DNA of 64,000 bases from an uncultured Lachnospiraceae bacterium (GCA_900542015.1 UQLY01000014.1:1-64000); one strand, 5' to 3'. Shown: positions 44,511 to 54,249, counted from the first letter of the stretch. Notes: generated by a model not told the origin, from the letters alone. Translations and numbers: made by a program.

Positions 44511-44534
44511 AATAAAAAGTATGGGTTATGAAAT

Positions 44535-45896
44535 ATGAGTACATATGGTGAATTAAAAAAAGCAAAACGAATATGGATTTGGGGAATGGGAGAATTGTCC
44601 GGGCACTACATCCATAATTTAGAACCTTCTTTACCTATTATTGGGGTTTGTGACAACAATCCGGCAAAAAATGGAATGATCTTCGAGGTAAGAGGAAAAA
44701 GGTTTCGGTGCTGTTCGCCTGATCAAATCAGAAACGGAGACGGCGTTGTAATTGCGGTCAGAGAACAATCGGCTGCAAAGGAAATTGAAAAAATTCTGAA
44801 ACGAAAGCAAGCGATCTGGTGTCATTTATTTGACGCGGTAAAGGCATATTATGACTCTCTGAAAGAAGGGGCGGTTTTTGCGGAAAATAGCGAGAAAGAT
44901 CAAAGAATTGTAAAATTTATAGATTGCCTTGTGCCTATTGACAGATGCAACCTGCGTTGTTCTTACTGTTATTTAAAAGAGGAAGAAAAATTTAAAAGCA
45001 GGCTTGCCGTTTATCCTGATGCAAAGGTTATTAGAAAAGCACTTTCCAGAGAACGTATGGGAGGAACTGTTTTTATCAATTTTTGCGGGGATGGAGAGAC
45101 GATGTTATATGAGGATTTGATTCCCGTCGTCTGTGAATTGATCAGAGAAGGACATTACGTACAGATAGTGACTAATACCACGATTACCAAAGCGATTGAA
45201 CGGTTACTTGCTTCGGATATTGATTTGAATCATTTATTTATCAAATGCTCCCTGCAGTATATGGAGCTGAAACAGAGAAACATGTTGGACATTTATGCTT
45301 CTAATGTCAATCGGCTGCGTGAAAGAGGATGCTCTGTCAGCGTTGAGGTAACGCCTCATGACGAGCTGATCCCCTGTTTGGATGAATTAAAGCAATTTTC
45401 CCTGTCTCATTTTGGCGCGCTTCCTCATATTACGACAGCTCGTAATGAGGAGCAAGATGATTTCAGGCTGCTGACCGCATTGTCATCTGATGAATATCAA
45501 AAGATTTGGGGAAAATTTGATTCTCCAATGTTTGATTTTAAAATTGCCAATATCGGTATAGAAAGAAAAGGTTTTAATTGTATGGCGGGGGTATGGTCTT
45601 TGGAGTTGAATCTTGCCACAGGGGAATTGCTGCAATGTCCTTATCATAAGACGATGGATTATATTTATGAAAATATCAATTCTCCTATTCATATGGAAAT
45701 AGTCGGTACAAAATGTCAATTGCCGTATTGTTATAACTGTCATGCCTATCTGACCTGGGGAACGATTAAAGAAGTAGAGGCGCCGACTTATCTGGAAATG
45801 CGGGACAGAGTGACGGATACAGGTGAGCACTGGATCAGTGAAGAAATGAGGGCGGTTCTGAGTCAGAAGCTGTATCTTAATAACGATATTGTTTAA
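44535..45896 (+). CDS. Radical SAM/SPASM protein with N-terminal Rossmann-like module
   Basis: 453 residues. Residues about 12-115 form the nucleotide-binding-like module (RIWIWGMGELSGHYIHNL, VCDNNPAKNGM). The radical SAM cluster ligands are Cys138, Cys142 and Cys145 in CNLRCSYC, with INFCGDGETML after. A SPASM-like C-terminal cluster has CPYHKTMDY (about 367) and CQLPYCYNCHAYLTW (about 393-407). Such enzymes modify peptides, proteins or sugars by radical chemistry. In this setting the target could be flagellin or its glycan. The Shine-Dalgarno is weak. Confidence 0.82.
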   Translation: MSTYGELKKAKRIWIWGMGELSGHYIHNLEPSLPIIGVCDNNPAKNGMIFEVRGKRFRCCSPDQIRNGDGVVIAVREQSAAKEIEKILKRKQAIWCHLFDAVKAYYDSLKEGAVFAENSEKDQRIVKFIDCLVPIDRCNLRCSYCYLKEEEKFKSRLAVYPDAKVIRKALSRERMGGTVFINFCGDGETMLYEDLIPVVCELIREGHYVQIVTNTTITKAIERLLASDIDLNHLFIKCSLQYMELKQRNMLDIYASNVNRLRERGCSVSVEVTPHDELIPCLDELKQFSLSHFGALPHITTARNEEQDDFRLLTALSSDEYQKIWGKFDSPMFDFKIANIGIERKGFNCMAGVWSLELNLATGELLQCPYHKTMDYIYENINSPIHMEIVGTKCQLPYCYNCHAYLTWGTIKEVEAPTYLEMRDRVTDTGEHWISEEMRAVLSQKLYLNNDIV

Positions 45897-45918
45897 AGAA
45901 ATGTTAAAGGGGAAGGAA

Positions 45919-48333
45919 ATGAAACATTCGGATATCAAATTTACAATTATCATATCTATGTATAATGTAGAAAAGTATATTGAGCAGGCATTAAAAAGTT
46001 GTGTCAGTCAGACCTGCAAAAATGTTGAGATTCTTGTGATTAACGACGGTTCTACGGACAGTTCGCCTCTGATTGCCCAAAGATATGCAGACCAATATGA
46101 AAATGTCAGAATGATTACGACAGAAAACAGAGGCTTATCCATGGCAAGAAATGAGGGAATACTTCAGGCAAGCGGAGAATGGCTGTTGTTTCTAGACGGA
46201 GATGACTGGCTGGAGCCGACGGCGGTAGAATCATGCAGAGGTGTTTTACAGGCAGATCTGGACGTTTTTTTTTATAATGTGAGAGATTGTTATGACGACG
46301 GCGAAAGGATCGTTAGGGTCGAAGAAAGGGAAAAATATCGCCTGGTAGATCAAGTATGTACGGGAAGGGAAGTTGCAAATCATTATAACAGGTATTTAAT
46401 ATCGGTGGAAAGCTGGAGAGGCTGCTATCGGAAACTGTTTCTGACCCAAAACGACATCTTCTTTGTACCCGGGGTAATTTGGGAAGATAACGCTTTCTGG
46501 CTACAGATTATTCTTCGGGCAAAAAGTATTATGTACTCCAATTTATATCTATATAATTATCGTGTTAGAAAAGGTTCAATTATGAGATCTTCTGCGGATC
46601 ACAAAAAAATTGAAAGTGTCTTTGTGCTGCATGAAGTAATGCTTGGCGAGTTGGAGAAGCAGAAAGCGGAAACGACCTACGCCGTAGTATGTGCTTATAT
46701 GTTGAGCGGTCTGATGAAGGTGTGCGGAAGATTGATCAGCACGGATTACCAAGAAAGCCTTGAGGAAGACTATCCTGATATTATCAGGGTAAAGGAGAGA
46801 ATTTTAAAACAAATAGATCAAATTTATTGGGATTTGTCTGTTCCTGATGTATTAAAGATAAAGTATCAGTTGTGCTGCGCTCTTGTTTTTTTTACGGGGA
46901 TTTATAATGAGGCAATGCTTCATGAGCTGGAGAAATTAAAGAAGAAAACGTTTCTGTATTTGAAAGAGAGAATGAGTTCTTTTCCGTTACAGGTGGCAAA
47001 GAAGGTAGGCATCTATGGCAGTGGAAGAAATGCGGATGTGATTTTGGATACTTATCGAAAAGTGATCGGTGAGATCAAAGCGGACTATGTGTATATTGAC
47101 AGTCGTAAAGAAAGTTTTGTCCACAAGCATTTGAATCGGAATGTTGTAAATGTGGCGGATCTTTGCGGTCAGGGCATCAAAGACGTCGTGATCTGCTCTA
47201 ATCTGTATGAGGACGAGATGGATCGAACCTTGCGTTCATATTATGACAATATTTTTGTTTATAAGATGTATGAAAGCAACAAAGTCAATATAGAAGAAAT
47301 ATTGACGGAAAATTATTATGAATTGTATCAACAGCTCTGCCGAAAAAACAAACCCCGTATTCTTTTAATCGGCACTCCCGAGTATTTTAATATCGGCGAC
47401 CATTTGATCGTATTGGGTGAACGGCAGTTTTTTGCGGATATGATGCCGGAATATGAGGTTGTCGAGATTACAAACCGACAGTATACTTTGTATAAATCTG
47501 CGCTCTCTCGTGTGATAGAGCCGGATGATAAAATTGTTGTTACGGGAGGCGGCTTTCTGGGGTCTCTTTGGACGGATGAATTATATGATGAAGTATTGGA
47601 TCTTGTGAAGGGGTATCAGGATCATCAAATCATAATTTTCCCGCAGTCGGTTTATTTTGAGGATAATGCCTCGGGCAATGCTTACCGGAACCTGACAAAA
47701 GAGATTTTTTCACAGCATAAGCATTTAACCGTATGTGTGAGGGAACGACGCTCTTACCGGAGGCTGACTGATTTGCTGGGAAGCTCCGATCAGGTTCGTC
47801 TGTTTCCCGACATTGCATTGTATTACCGCCCAAAGGAAAAATACATAACGGCAAAACCGGACGGGAATAAAAAGAACAATAGACAGATCGGAGTATTTTT
47901 AAGAAATGACAAAGAAAGTGTTTTATCTGAGGAGCAGAAACAAGGGATCATCCGGGCATTGGAACAAATCGGAGGGATAGAATACTTTTCCATGCAGTAT
48001 GAGACTTCGATCCTGGCAGGCGACAGGGAGCAGGCTGTTGCGGAAAAGCTGGATCAGATCAGCGCTTACAGCCTGGTTGTCACAGATGCGCTGCATTGTA
48101 TGATTTCATGCGCCCTGACCGGAGTGCCGTGCGTCGCGGTAAATAATATCAGCTTTAAGGTGGAAGGCGTTTTTGAGTGGATTAAGGATATTGGGACGAT
48201 CCGATTATTTAACCCGGCGCAATCGTCGGATTTTGAGGAGTGCGTCCGCGCCGTGCTGGATGGAACCTACCGGGAGGATGCGATCCGGAGTTTAGAAAAA
48301 TACTGGATCAGTCTTTCAAAAACGATCAGATAA
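45919..48333 (+). CDS. Three-domain glycosyltransferase/pyruvyltransferase
   Basis: 804 residues from the ATG at 45919 (AGGGGAAGG upstream). A GT2 domain (about 1-230: TIIISMYNVEKYIEQALKSC, VINDGSTDSS, LLFLDGDDWLEP). Then a Rossmann-like module (about 360-460: KVGIYGSGRNADVILDTYR, YIDSRKESF). Last a polysaccharide pyruvyl transferase domain (about 478-800: RILLIGTPEYFNIGDHLIVL, KIVVTGGGFLGSLW, IIIFPQSVYF). It would add a sugar and place a pyruvate ketal on a glycan. Such a fusion is uncommon. Confidence 0.85.
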   Translation: MKHSDIKFTIIISMYNVEKYIEQALKSCVSQTCKNVEILVINDGSTDSSPLIAQRYADQYENVRMITTENRGLSMARNEGILQASGEWLLFLDGDDWLEPTAVESCRGVLQADLDVFFYNVRDCYDDGERIVRVEEREKYRLVDQVCTGREVANHYNRYLISVESWRGCYRKLFLTQNDIFFVPGVIWEDNAFWLQIILRAKSIMYSNLYLYNYRVRKGSIMRSSADHKKIESVFVLHEVMLGELEKQKAETTYAVVCAYMLSGLMKVCGRLISTDYQESLEEDYPDIIRVKERILKQIDQIYWDLSVPDVLKIKYQLCCALVFFTGIYNEAMLHELEKLKKKTFLYLKERMSSFPLQVAKKVGIYGSGRNADVILDTYRKVIGEIKADYVYIDSRKESFVHKHLNRNVVNVADLCGQGIKDVVICSNLYEDEMDRTLRSYYDNIFVYKMYESNKVNIEEILTENYYELYQQLCRKNKPRILLIGTPEYFNIGDHLIVLGERQFFADMMPEYEVVEITNRQYTLYKSALSRVIEPDDKIVVTGGGFLGSLWTDELYDEVLDLVKGYQDHQIIIFPQSVYFEDNASGNAYRNLTKEIFSQHKHLTVCVRERRSYRRLTDLLGSSDQVRLFPDIALYYRPKEKYITAKPDGNKKNNRQIGVFLRNDKESVLSEEQKQGIIRALEQIGGIEYFSMQYETSILAGDREQAVAEKLDQISAYSLVVTDALHCMISCALTGVPCVAVNNISFKVEGVFEWIKDIGTIRLFNPAQSSDFEECVRAVLDGTYREDAIRSLEKYWISLSKTIR

Positions 48334-48347
48334 AAAGGGGGTATTTT

Positions 48348-49673
48348 ATGAATATTGGGACCAATAAGATTGGTATTGTCGTATGTAATTATAATAAAAG
48401 CGAATATGTGAAAAATTGCGTGGCATCCCTTTTGGAACAAACTTATGCAGACAGGGATATTTATGTTGTGGATAATGCGTCTACGGATGATTCGGTACAG
48501 GTATTAAAAGAGTGCTATGGGGATAGGATTACTATTATGCAAAACCAAGAAAACTTGGGCGGAGCAGGAGGATTTGGCTGCGGAACGGAATATTGTATGG
48601 AACAGGGGTACCCATATATTATGTTGGTTGATAACGATACACGTTTTGACGCAAATGCCATTGAAATAATGTATCGGTATTTAGAGAACCATGAAGATGT
48701 GGGAATGTGCGGCGCCGGAATTTTGCAGATGAAAAATCCTGTACACATTCAGGAAATCGGCAGCATGATCGACTGGCAGTCATATGGACTGAAACCTAAT
48801 TACAGCGGAGAGAAACTGTCGGATCAGATACCGGAAACGGTAGATTGCGATGTCCTTCCGGCATGCGCGTTATTAGTAAGGAGTGAAGTGATAAAAAAAA
48901 TCGGAGTGATGCGTAAGGACTACTTTGTCTATTGGGATGATATCGAATGGTGCCGTCGCTGTCTGGACGCGGGCTGGCGTCTGGTTGCTTTGCGGGACGC
49001 ACATGTATGGCACAATTGGAGCGCCAGAGTTTTGACGAAATCCAATGCTTTTACAGAGTATTATGGCAGAAGAAATAAACTTCGTTTTTTTGCGACCTAT
49101 GTAGAAGATGGAGAAATTGCTTCGTTTATAGAGAATGCTTTGAGAAATATGTTTAACATCTTATATGGACATTACAAAAAAGGCGCGCTTGAGGAAATGA
49201 AGGCATCGCTTTATGCGCTGGATGATTTTATACACGGGGTATGGGGAAAAGTACCGATGTCGAAGATATCGGTGGAACATCCCGCTGAGCTGCCCCTGGA
49301 AAAAATCTTGAGATCTCGGGAAGAAGTTTATTTGTTGCCTAACGAGCAAATGGGTAATGATGAGGGTATTGCAGATATAGAAGCCGTGATCCGATTTTGC
49401 AATCCGGATATTAGGATTATTGTACAGGAAACGGGAGTGGTACCGCCTGAGAATGCAATGTGTATCAAACCCTGTAACCATGTAACGCGTGTCAGGGAAA
49501 ATATTCTGCCAGTTGTACAGGTGGACCGGTTCCTAAACTGTATTGCTGAAAAGGAAGATTATGACTATTTTCAAAATTATGAAAATGCCTATGGATTATT
49601 TCGGAGTCTGTATGAGCCTTTGATGTGGGAAGGAATAAGGAAAATCCGAAATGGCAGTAAAATATTACGCTAG
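48348..49673 (+). CDS. GT2 glycosyltransferase, GlfT2/rhamnosyltransferase-like
   Basis: 441 residues from the ATG at 48348 (AAAGGGGG upstream). GIVVCNYNKSEYVKNCVASL, DNASTDDS, then NQENLGGAGGFGCGTEYCME and LVDNDTRFD. The N-GGAGGF pattern marks galactofuranosyl- and rhamnosyl-type GT2 enzymes. VYWDDIEWCRRCLDAGWRLV forms the acceptor part. The C-terminal 120 residues have no recognised domain. Confidence 0.85.
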   Translation: MNIGTNKIGIVVCNYNKSEYVKNCVASLLEQTYADRDIYVVDNASTDDSVQVLKECYGDRITIMQNQENLGGAGGFGCGTEYCMEQGYPYIMLVDNDTRFDANAIEIMYRYLENHEDVGMCGAGILQMKNPVHIQEIGSMIDWQSYGLKPNYSGEKLSDQIPETVDCDVLPACALLVRSEVIKKIGVMRKDYFVYWDDIEWCRRCLDAGWRLVALRDAHVWHNWSARVLTKSNAFTEYYGRRNKLRFFATYVEDGEIASFIENALRNMFNILYGHYKKGALEEMKASLYALDDFIHGVWGKVPMSKISVEHPAELPLEKILRSREEVYLLPNEQMGNDEGIADIEAVIRFCNPDIRIIVQETGVVPPENAMCIKPCNHVTRVRENILPVVQVDRFLNCIAEKEDYDYFQNYENAYGLFRSLYEPLMWEGIRKIRNGSKILR

Positions 49674-49693
49674 AACCGCAAGGAGAGTAGGAA

Positions 49694-51043
49694 ATGGAGA
49701 AACCTGTTGTTTCAATAGTTGTCCCGGCATATAATGCCTCGCGATATTTAAAAAAGAATGTGGAAAGCCTTTTACAGCAGACTATGACGGAATTTGAACT
49801 GATCTATGTAGACGACGGTTCAAAAGATGATACGTTGAAAGTACTGAGAGAGTATCAGAAAAAGGATGACCGGATTCAGATCATTTCCCAGGACAATCAC
49901 GGAGCCGCTCATGCCAGAAATACGGGGATGCAGGCAGCATCCGGCAAATACGTTTTGATATTGGATGCGGATGATTTTTTTGATACAAAGATGCTGGAGA
50001 AGACTACGGCTGAGGCTGAAAAAAATAGGCTTGATATTTTAATTTTTGATTGTTACATGTATAATGAGCAAACAGAGGAGATTACACGCGGGGACATGGC
50101 GGTTGCATATTCTTTATTACCGGAAAAAGAGGTGTTTTCCGCAGAGGATGTTCCGGATACCATTTTTCAGACTACAGGGACAATTGTATGGAACAAGCTT
50201 TATCGCAGGGATTTTCTGAGAGAACATGATATCCGGTTCCGGGAAGACATACGAGTGATTGATGATTATTATATGGAAATTATATCGCTGGCAGAAGCGC
50301 AGAGGATTGGTGTGCTGCCCGAAAGGTTATTATATTACAGGTGGAACAATCCGGAAAGTCAGATCGGGGGACACGAGTCGGATTTGCCGGATACGGAATG
50401 TAAGGCTTGTGAAGCCGTTTACGGCGCTTTGATTGAAAGAGGAAAACTTGCAGCGATAGAAGGCTCCTATATAAAGCAGGCATACAAGGCGTGCGTCAGG
50501 TCGTTGATACGGACACCGCAGATCAGATTTGAGGAAATTTATAATAAGATAAAATATGAGTGGCTTTCGCGATTGGGAATTTTGGATAAGCCGGAAACAT
50601 ATTTTTATGATACTTATCAGTATGAAATGTGTAAAAACATTCAAAAGCTGAATGCAGCTGAGTTTTTGCTCTGGCAAATCGAGCAGACGCCTGTTGTACA
50701 GTGGGGATATCTGTTTCCGAAAGAGGTGGCAGTTTCAAGGAAAAAACTGGTTATTTACGGCGCGGGTAATGTGGGAAAAGATTATTATGCCCAGGCGGTA
50801 GTTTCGGATACATGTGAAGTGACGGCGTGGGTGGACAGGCGGTATCAAGAGCTACAAAATATAGGATATCCTGTCGTTTCGCCGGAGAAGCTAAAGAATA
50901 TGGAGTATGATGGTATATTGTTTGCAATGGAAGATGAAGGTTTGGCATATAAGATTATGGAAGAACTGGCAAGACAAGGGTGCGACAGGAATAAAATGCT
51001 GTGGATAAAGCCCAGATACAATTTGCTGGCAGGTAAATATTGA
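49694..51043 (+). CDS. GT2 glycosyltransferase with C-terminal Rossmann-like module
   Basis: 449 residues. The GT2 part (about 1-230) has SIVVPAYNASRYLKKNVESL, YVDDGSKDDT and LILDADDFFDTKM. Residues about 350-445 are the nucleotide-binding-like module (KLVIYGAGNVGKDYYAQAVV, AWVDRRYQELQNIGYPVVSP). The module is at the C-terminus here and at the N-terminus in four of its relatives. Last gene before the HigBA-type pair. Confidence 0.88.
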   Translation: MEKPVVSIVVPAYNASRYLKKNVESLLQQTMTEFELIYVDDGSKDDTLKVLREYQKKDDRIQIISQDNHGAAHARNTGMQAASGKYVLILDADDFFDTKMLEKTTAEAEKNRLDILIFDCYMYNEQTEEITRGDMAVAYSLLPEKEVFSAEDVPDTIFQTTGTIVWNKLYRRDFLREHDIRFREDIRVIDDYYMEIISLAEAQRIGVLPERLLYYRWNNPESQIGGHESDLPDTECKACEAVYGALIERGKLAAIEGSYIKQAYKACVRSLIRTPQIRFEEIYNKIKYEWLSRLGILDKPETYFYDTYQYEMCKNIQKLNAAEFLLWQIEQTPVVQWGYLFPKEVAVSRKKLVIYGAGNVGKDYYAQAVVSDTCEVTAWVDRRYQELQNIGYPVVSPEKLKNMEYDGILFAMEDEGLAYKIMEELARQGCDRNKMLWIKPRYNLLAGKY

Positions 51044-51065
51044 AAAACAGTGGGAGGCTGTCACT

Positions 51066-51380
51066 TCATAGCTTTACAATCTTCAAATCATAACCCAGTG
51101 CATGCAATAAACTGCAAAAGAATTTTAATGATGGGCTGTTTTCCTTCTGCTCAAGGCGGGAAATAGCCTGTTGCTTATTTCCGACCAGGTCTGCCAACTG
51201 ACTTTGTGAAATCTTCTGTTCCTTTCTTAAAGCAATGAGCTCGTCAATCAGTATTTTCTCGCGTTCTGAGGCATAAAAGGTAGGAGCCGGCATGTTTTTG
51301 CGGCGGATGAGCGGAATATCATTTTTTTCAATTTCAATTGCTTCCAGTAATCCTTTTTCCAAATCTTCATAGAGTCCCAT
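51066..51380 (-). CDS. Xre family antitoxin (HigA-like)
   Basis: 104 residues. The helix-turn-helix (about 42-100) reads IDELIALRKEQKISQSQLAD, then NKQQAISRLEQKENSPSLKF. AAAGGAGG precedes the ATG at 51380. It follows the toxin gene by 2 bp on the minus strand, the order of HigBA systems, and should bind and neutralise it and repress the promoter at 51734. Confidence 0.85.
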   Translation of the reverse strand: MGLYEDLEKGLLEAIEIEKNDIPLIRRKNMPAPTFYASEREKILIDELIALRKEQKISQSQLADLVGNKQQAISRLEQKENSPSLKFFCSLLHALGYDLKIVKL

Positions 51381-51382
51381 AA

Positions 51383-51712
51383 TTATTCCTCCTTTAAAAT
51401 CTGAACTAATTTTTTTAGCATTTGCCTTTCCTTGGTTGTTAAATCCTGCTTTTCTTTTTTGGCATAGACATCAATCAGATAAATACATCCCTTTAATTCA
51501 ATATCTATGTAAATGACTCTCCCGCCGCCGCGCTTACCGGTATCTTCTACAGGTATTCTTATTTTTCTCAATCCGCCGGTTCCGGAAATAGTATCGCCTG
51601 TCTTAGGATTTTTCAGTAAAATATTTTCTAACAGGCGTAAGTCGTCATCGGTTAGACCGAGCGCATGCCATTTGGCAGTAAAAGAGGGGACTTCTTTAAA
51701 AGTTCTGTTCAT
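51383..51712 (-). CDS. RelE/HigB-like toxin
   Basis: 109 residues. FKEVPSFTAKWHALGLTDDD, GTGGLRKIRIPVEDTGKRGG and GRVIYIDIELKGCIYLIDVY, then KKEKQDLTTKERQ, match HigB2/RelE ribonuclease toxins that cut mRNA on the ribosome. First gene of a two-gene minus-strand operon inside the plus-strand glycosylation island. Confidence 0.85.
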   Translation of the reverse strand: MNRTFKEVPSFTAKWHALGLTDDDLRLLENILLKNPKTGDTISGTGGLRKIRIPVEDTGKRGGGRVIYIDIELKGCIYLIDVYAKKEKQDLTTKERQMLKKLVQILKEE

Positions 51713-51733
51713 TTGTTATGATATCCTTTCTTT

Positions 51734-51762
51734 ATAATACAACATATTTGATGTAATTTCAA
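51734..51762 (-). promoter_or_regulatory. Promoter of the HigBA-type operon
   Basis: Minus-strand TTGAAA (51762-51757) and TATTAT (51739-51734), spacer 17 bp, about 20 bp before the toxin start. Confidence 0.6.
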
Positions 51763-51935
51763 GGGCGCAAAATCAAATCATAAAATGTTGTTTTGAATAA
51801 GTTTGCTGAAAAATGACCGATTGGTCGGGAATAAAGAAAATAAAGAATTTTCAGACAAATGTATTATAGTGCATGAGTGTTTTAAATGCAAGAAAAATAA
51901 TTGTATTTCGCGCACTAAAATGGTAGCATAAGAAT

Positions 51936-53069
51936 ATGAACGATATAATTGCATTATTAAACCATACAAACAGCATATACATCTTCGGAGCGCAGTCCAG
52001 GGCAAAAACTTTAATGGGATATGTAAAAGAGTTGTTTCCGACTTTAGTGATCAGGGGTTTTTTGACGGATAATGAGGAAAATAATGATGCTCAGATTGAA
52101 AATATTCCTGTTTTTCATATGGCTGGGAGAACGGATCTGGACACAACGGTACCGGTGTTCCTTGCTACAAAAGGAATCTTCCATGAGCGGATTGCAGGAC
52201 GGTTAAAAGATTATGGATTTCATGTAGTTTGCCCGATAAATGTAGAAGCGGACAATTGCCTGCGGAATGCTTATGTCAGTAAGGTCTATGCACAACAAGG
52301 CAGGGCGTTTGTAAAACTGGAGTATCTGCAAAAGGATATGTGCGATGAAGAAACAATAAAGGCAGTTGATAAAAAAAGTCCCAGTGTTTGTATCTGTGTA
52401 GCAAAGTCCGTTTATGACAGAGAACTGGAAACGCCTTACAGCTATCCGGATTATGAGATTCCGGTGCAGGTTGGTGCGGCACTAACGTCAGAACGGTTAA
52501 AAGGTGTAGAATGGATTGACAGTACCGGAGATAATATTTCTGAAAGGAATCGTCAATATAGTGAGTTGACCGGGCTTTACTGGATGTGGAAGAACTGCCG
52601 TTACGATATTGCCGGTCTGGCACATTACCGCAGGCATTTTATTCTGCCCCCTGATTGGCAGGATATTATGATCCGGCAGGGGATTGATGCGATTGTCCCG
52701 GTTCCGACCTATGTGTATCCAAATATTGATGCAAATTATCGTGAACGTCATATTCCCGACGATTGGGATTTTTTACTTCAATATCTCAAAGAAACGGATA
52801 GAGATGCCTATGAGACTGCATTAGACGTATTTGGCGGCAGCCTGTATCTTCCCTGCAATATGTTTATTGCAAAATGGGAGGTTCTTGATGAGTTGTGTTC
52901 ATGGATGTTTCCGGTGCTGGATGCGGTTACAAAAAATGGTGGAACAAAGGAAGACGTTTATATGAACCGATATGCCGGATTTGTGTCAGAGCGTTTGATT
53001 ACTTTGTTTTTTACCATGAATCACGATAAATATAAGATTGTTTATGCAGATCGTATTTTTTTAAAATGA
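51936..53069 (+). CDS. DUF4422 glycosyltransferase-like protein with Rossmann-like module
   Basis: 377 residues. Residues about 10-105 form the module (SIYIFGAQSRAKTLMGYVKE, FLTDNEENNDAQI). The DUF4422 domain (about 140-375) has NISERNRQYSELTGLYWMWK, AGLAHYRRHF and LYLPCNMFIAKWEVLDELCS, as in capsule-type transferases. No Shine-Dalgarno is visible, and a weak promoter (TTGTAT/TAGCAT, 51901-51929) would start transcription at about the ATG, so a leaderless message is possible. Confidence 0.82.
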   Translation: MNDIIALLNHTNSIYIFGAQSRAKTLMGYVKELFPTLVIRGFLTDNEENNDAQIENIPVFHMAGRTDLDTTVPVFLATKGIFHERIAGRLKDYGFHVVCPINVEADNCLRNAYVSKVYAQQGRAFVKLEYLQKDMCDEETIKAVDKKSPSVCICVAKSVYDRELETPYSYPDYEIPVQVGAALTSERLKGVEWIDSTGDNISERNRQYSELTGLYWMWKNCRYDIAGLAHYRRHFILPPDWQDIMIRQGIDAIVPVPTYVYPNIDANYRERHIPDDWDFLLQYLKETDRDAYETALDVFGGSLYLPCNMFIAKWEVLDELCSWMFPVLDAVTKNGGTKEDVYMNRYAGFVSERLITLFFTMNHDKYKIVYADRIFLK

Positions 53070-53151
53070 GAAAATTATGATTCTGAAACTATAATTTTCT
53101 CCGGGAACCGGCAGGATTTGTATGATAGGGAATTGGGGAGGAATAAAGAAT

Positions 53152-54213
53152 ATGGATTTATATTTGCAGCAGATAGAGGCGATTTCAAAAGCGGCTCTTC
53201 CTTGGGAAAAAGCGGAAGGCAAGACTATTCTGTTATCCGGCGCTACCGGAATGATCGGGAAATGCCTGATTGACATTTTGATGAGGCATAACGACGGGCA
53301 AAGCGATCCGGCAAAAGCTATACGGATCACGGCTTTAAGCCGCAGGGAGGATACGGCAAGGTCAAGGCTGGCGCAGTATTGGGACAGACCCGATTTCCGA
53401 TATACAGCGTGCGATGTCAATGAAAAAATTCCGGCGGTAGGAGACGCGGATTTTATCATCCACGCGGCAAGCAATACCCATCCCCGTCAATACGCCAATG
53501 ATTCCATCGGCACCATAGCTTCCAATATTATCGGGACGAAAAATTTGCTCGATTACGCTGCGGCGCATGGGACAGAGCGTTTCTGTTTTGTGTCCTCGGT
53601 GGAAATTTACGGGGAAAACCGCGGCGATACGGAAAAATTTGAAGAAGGGTATCTCGGTTATCTTGACTGCAATACCCTAAGGGCGGGGTATCCCGAGAGC
53701 AAGCGCGTGGGAGAAACTCTCTGCAACGCCTATCGACAGACCTATGGACTGGATTTTGTGATCCCGAGGCTGAGCAGAGTATATGGTCCGACCATGCTGC
53801 AATCCGATTCCAAGGCGATTTCCCAGTTTATCAAAAAGGCGGCGGCGGGAGAGGATATTATTTTAAAGAGCGGGGGCAGCCAGAAATATTCCTATTCCTT
53901 TGTGACCGATGCGGCAGCAGGCGTACTGTATACGCTTCTGTTGGGAGAAAGCGGACAAGCCTATAATGTTGCGGACGCAGAATCCGATATCACATTAAAG
54001 GACCTGGCGGAAGACCTCGCACAGATCGCCGGGACAAAAGTCGTCTTTGAACTGCCAAAGGAAAGCGAACGGCGGGGATATTCCACGGCGACCAGGGCGA
54101 TGCTTTCAGCGTCTAAGCTGGAGCGGCTGGGGTGGAAGGCGAAGGTACATATGGCGGAAGGGCTTGCCGATACCGTGGCGTCCCTGAAAGCGCCGGAAAG
54201 AAAAAATGTGTAA
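53152..54213 (+). CDS. NAD-dependent epimerase/dehydratase (extended SDR)
   Basis: 353 residues from the ATG at 53152 (GGGGAGG upstream). The nucleotide site is ILLSGATGMIGKCL (residues 27-40), with FCFVSSVEIYGENRG and the catalytic Tyr-Lys in AGYPESKRVGETLCN. Extended SDRs epimerise, reduce or decarboxylate nucleotide sugars. Because two cytidylyltransferase-like genes follow, a CDP-linked or other activated sugar or polyol is a likely substrate. Exact reaction unknown. Confidence 0.85.
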   Translation: MDLYLQQIEAISKAALPWEKAEGKTILLSGATGMIGKCLIDILMRHNDGQSDPAKAIRITALSRREDTARSRLAQYWDRPDFRYTACDVNEKIPAVGDADFIIHAASNTHPRQYANDSIGTIASNIIGTKNLLDYAAAHGTERFCFVSSVEIYGENRGDTEKFEEGYLGYLDCNTLRAGYPESKRVGETLCNAYRQTYGLDFVIPRLSRVYGPTMLQSDSKAISQFIKKAAAGEDIILKSGGSQKYSYSFVTDAAAGVLYTLLLGESGQAYNVADAESDITLKDLAEDLAQIAGTKVVFELPKESERRGYSTATRAMLSASKLERLGWKAKVHMAEGLADTVASLKAPERKNV

Positions 54214-54249
54214 AATCTGAAGGAGAAACCTGCAGAGGAAAGAGGGAAG

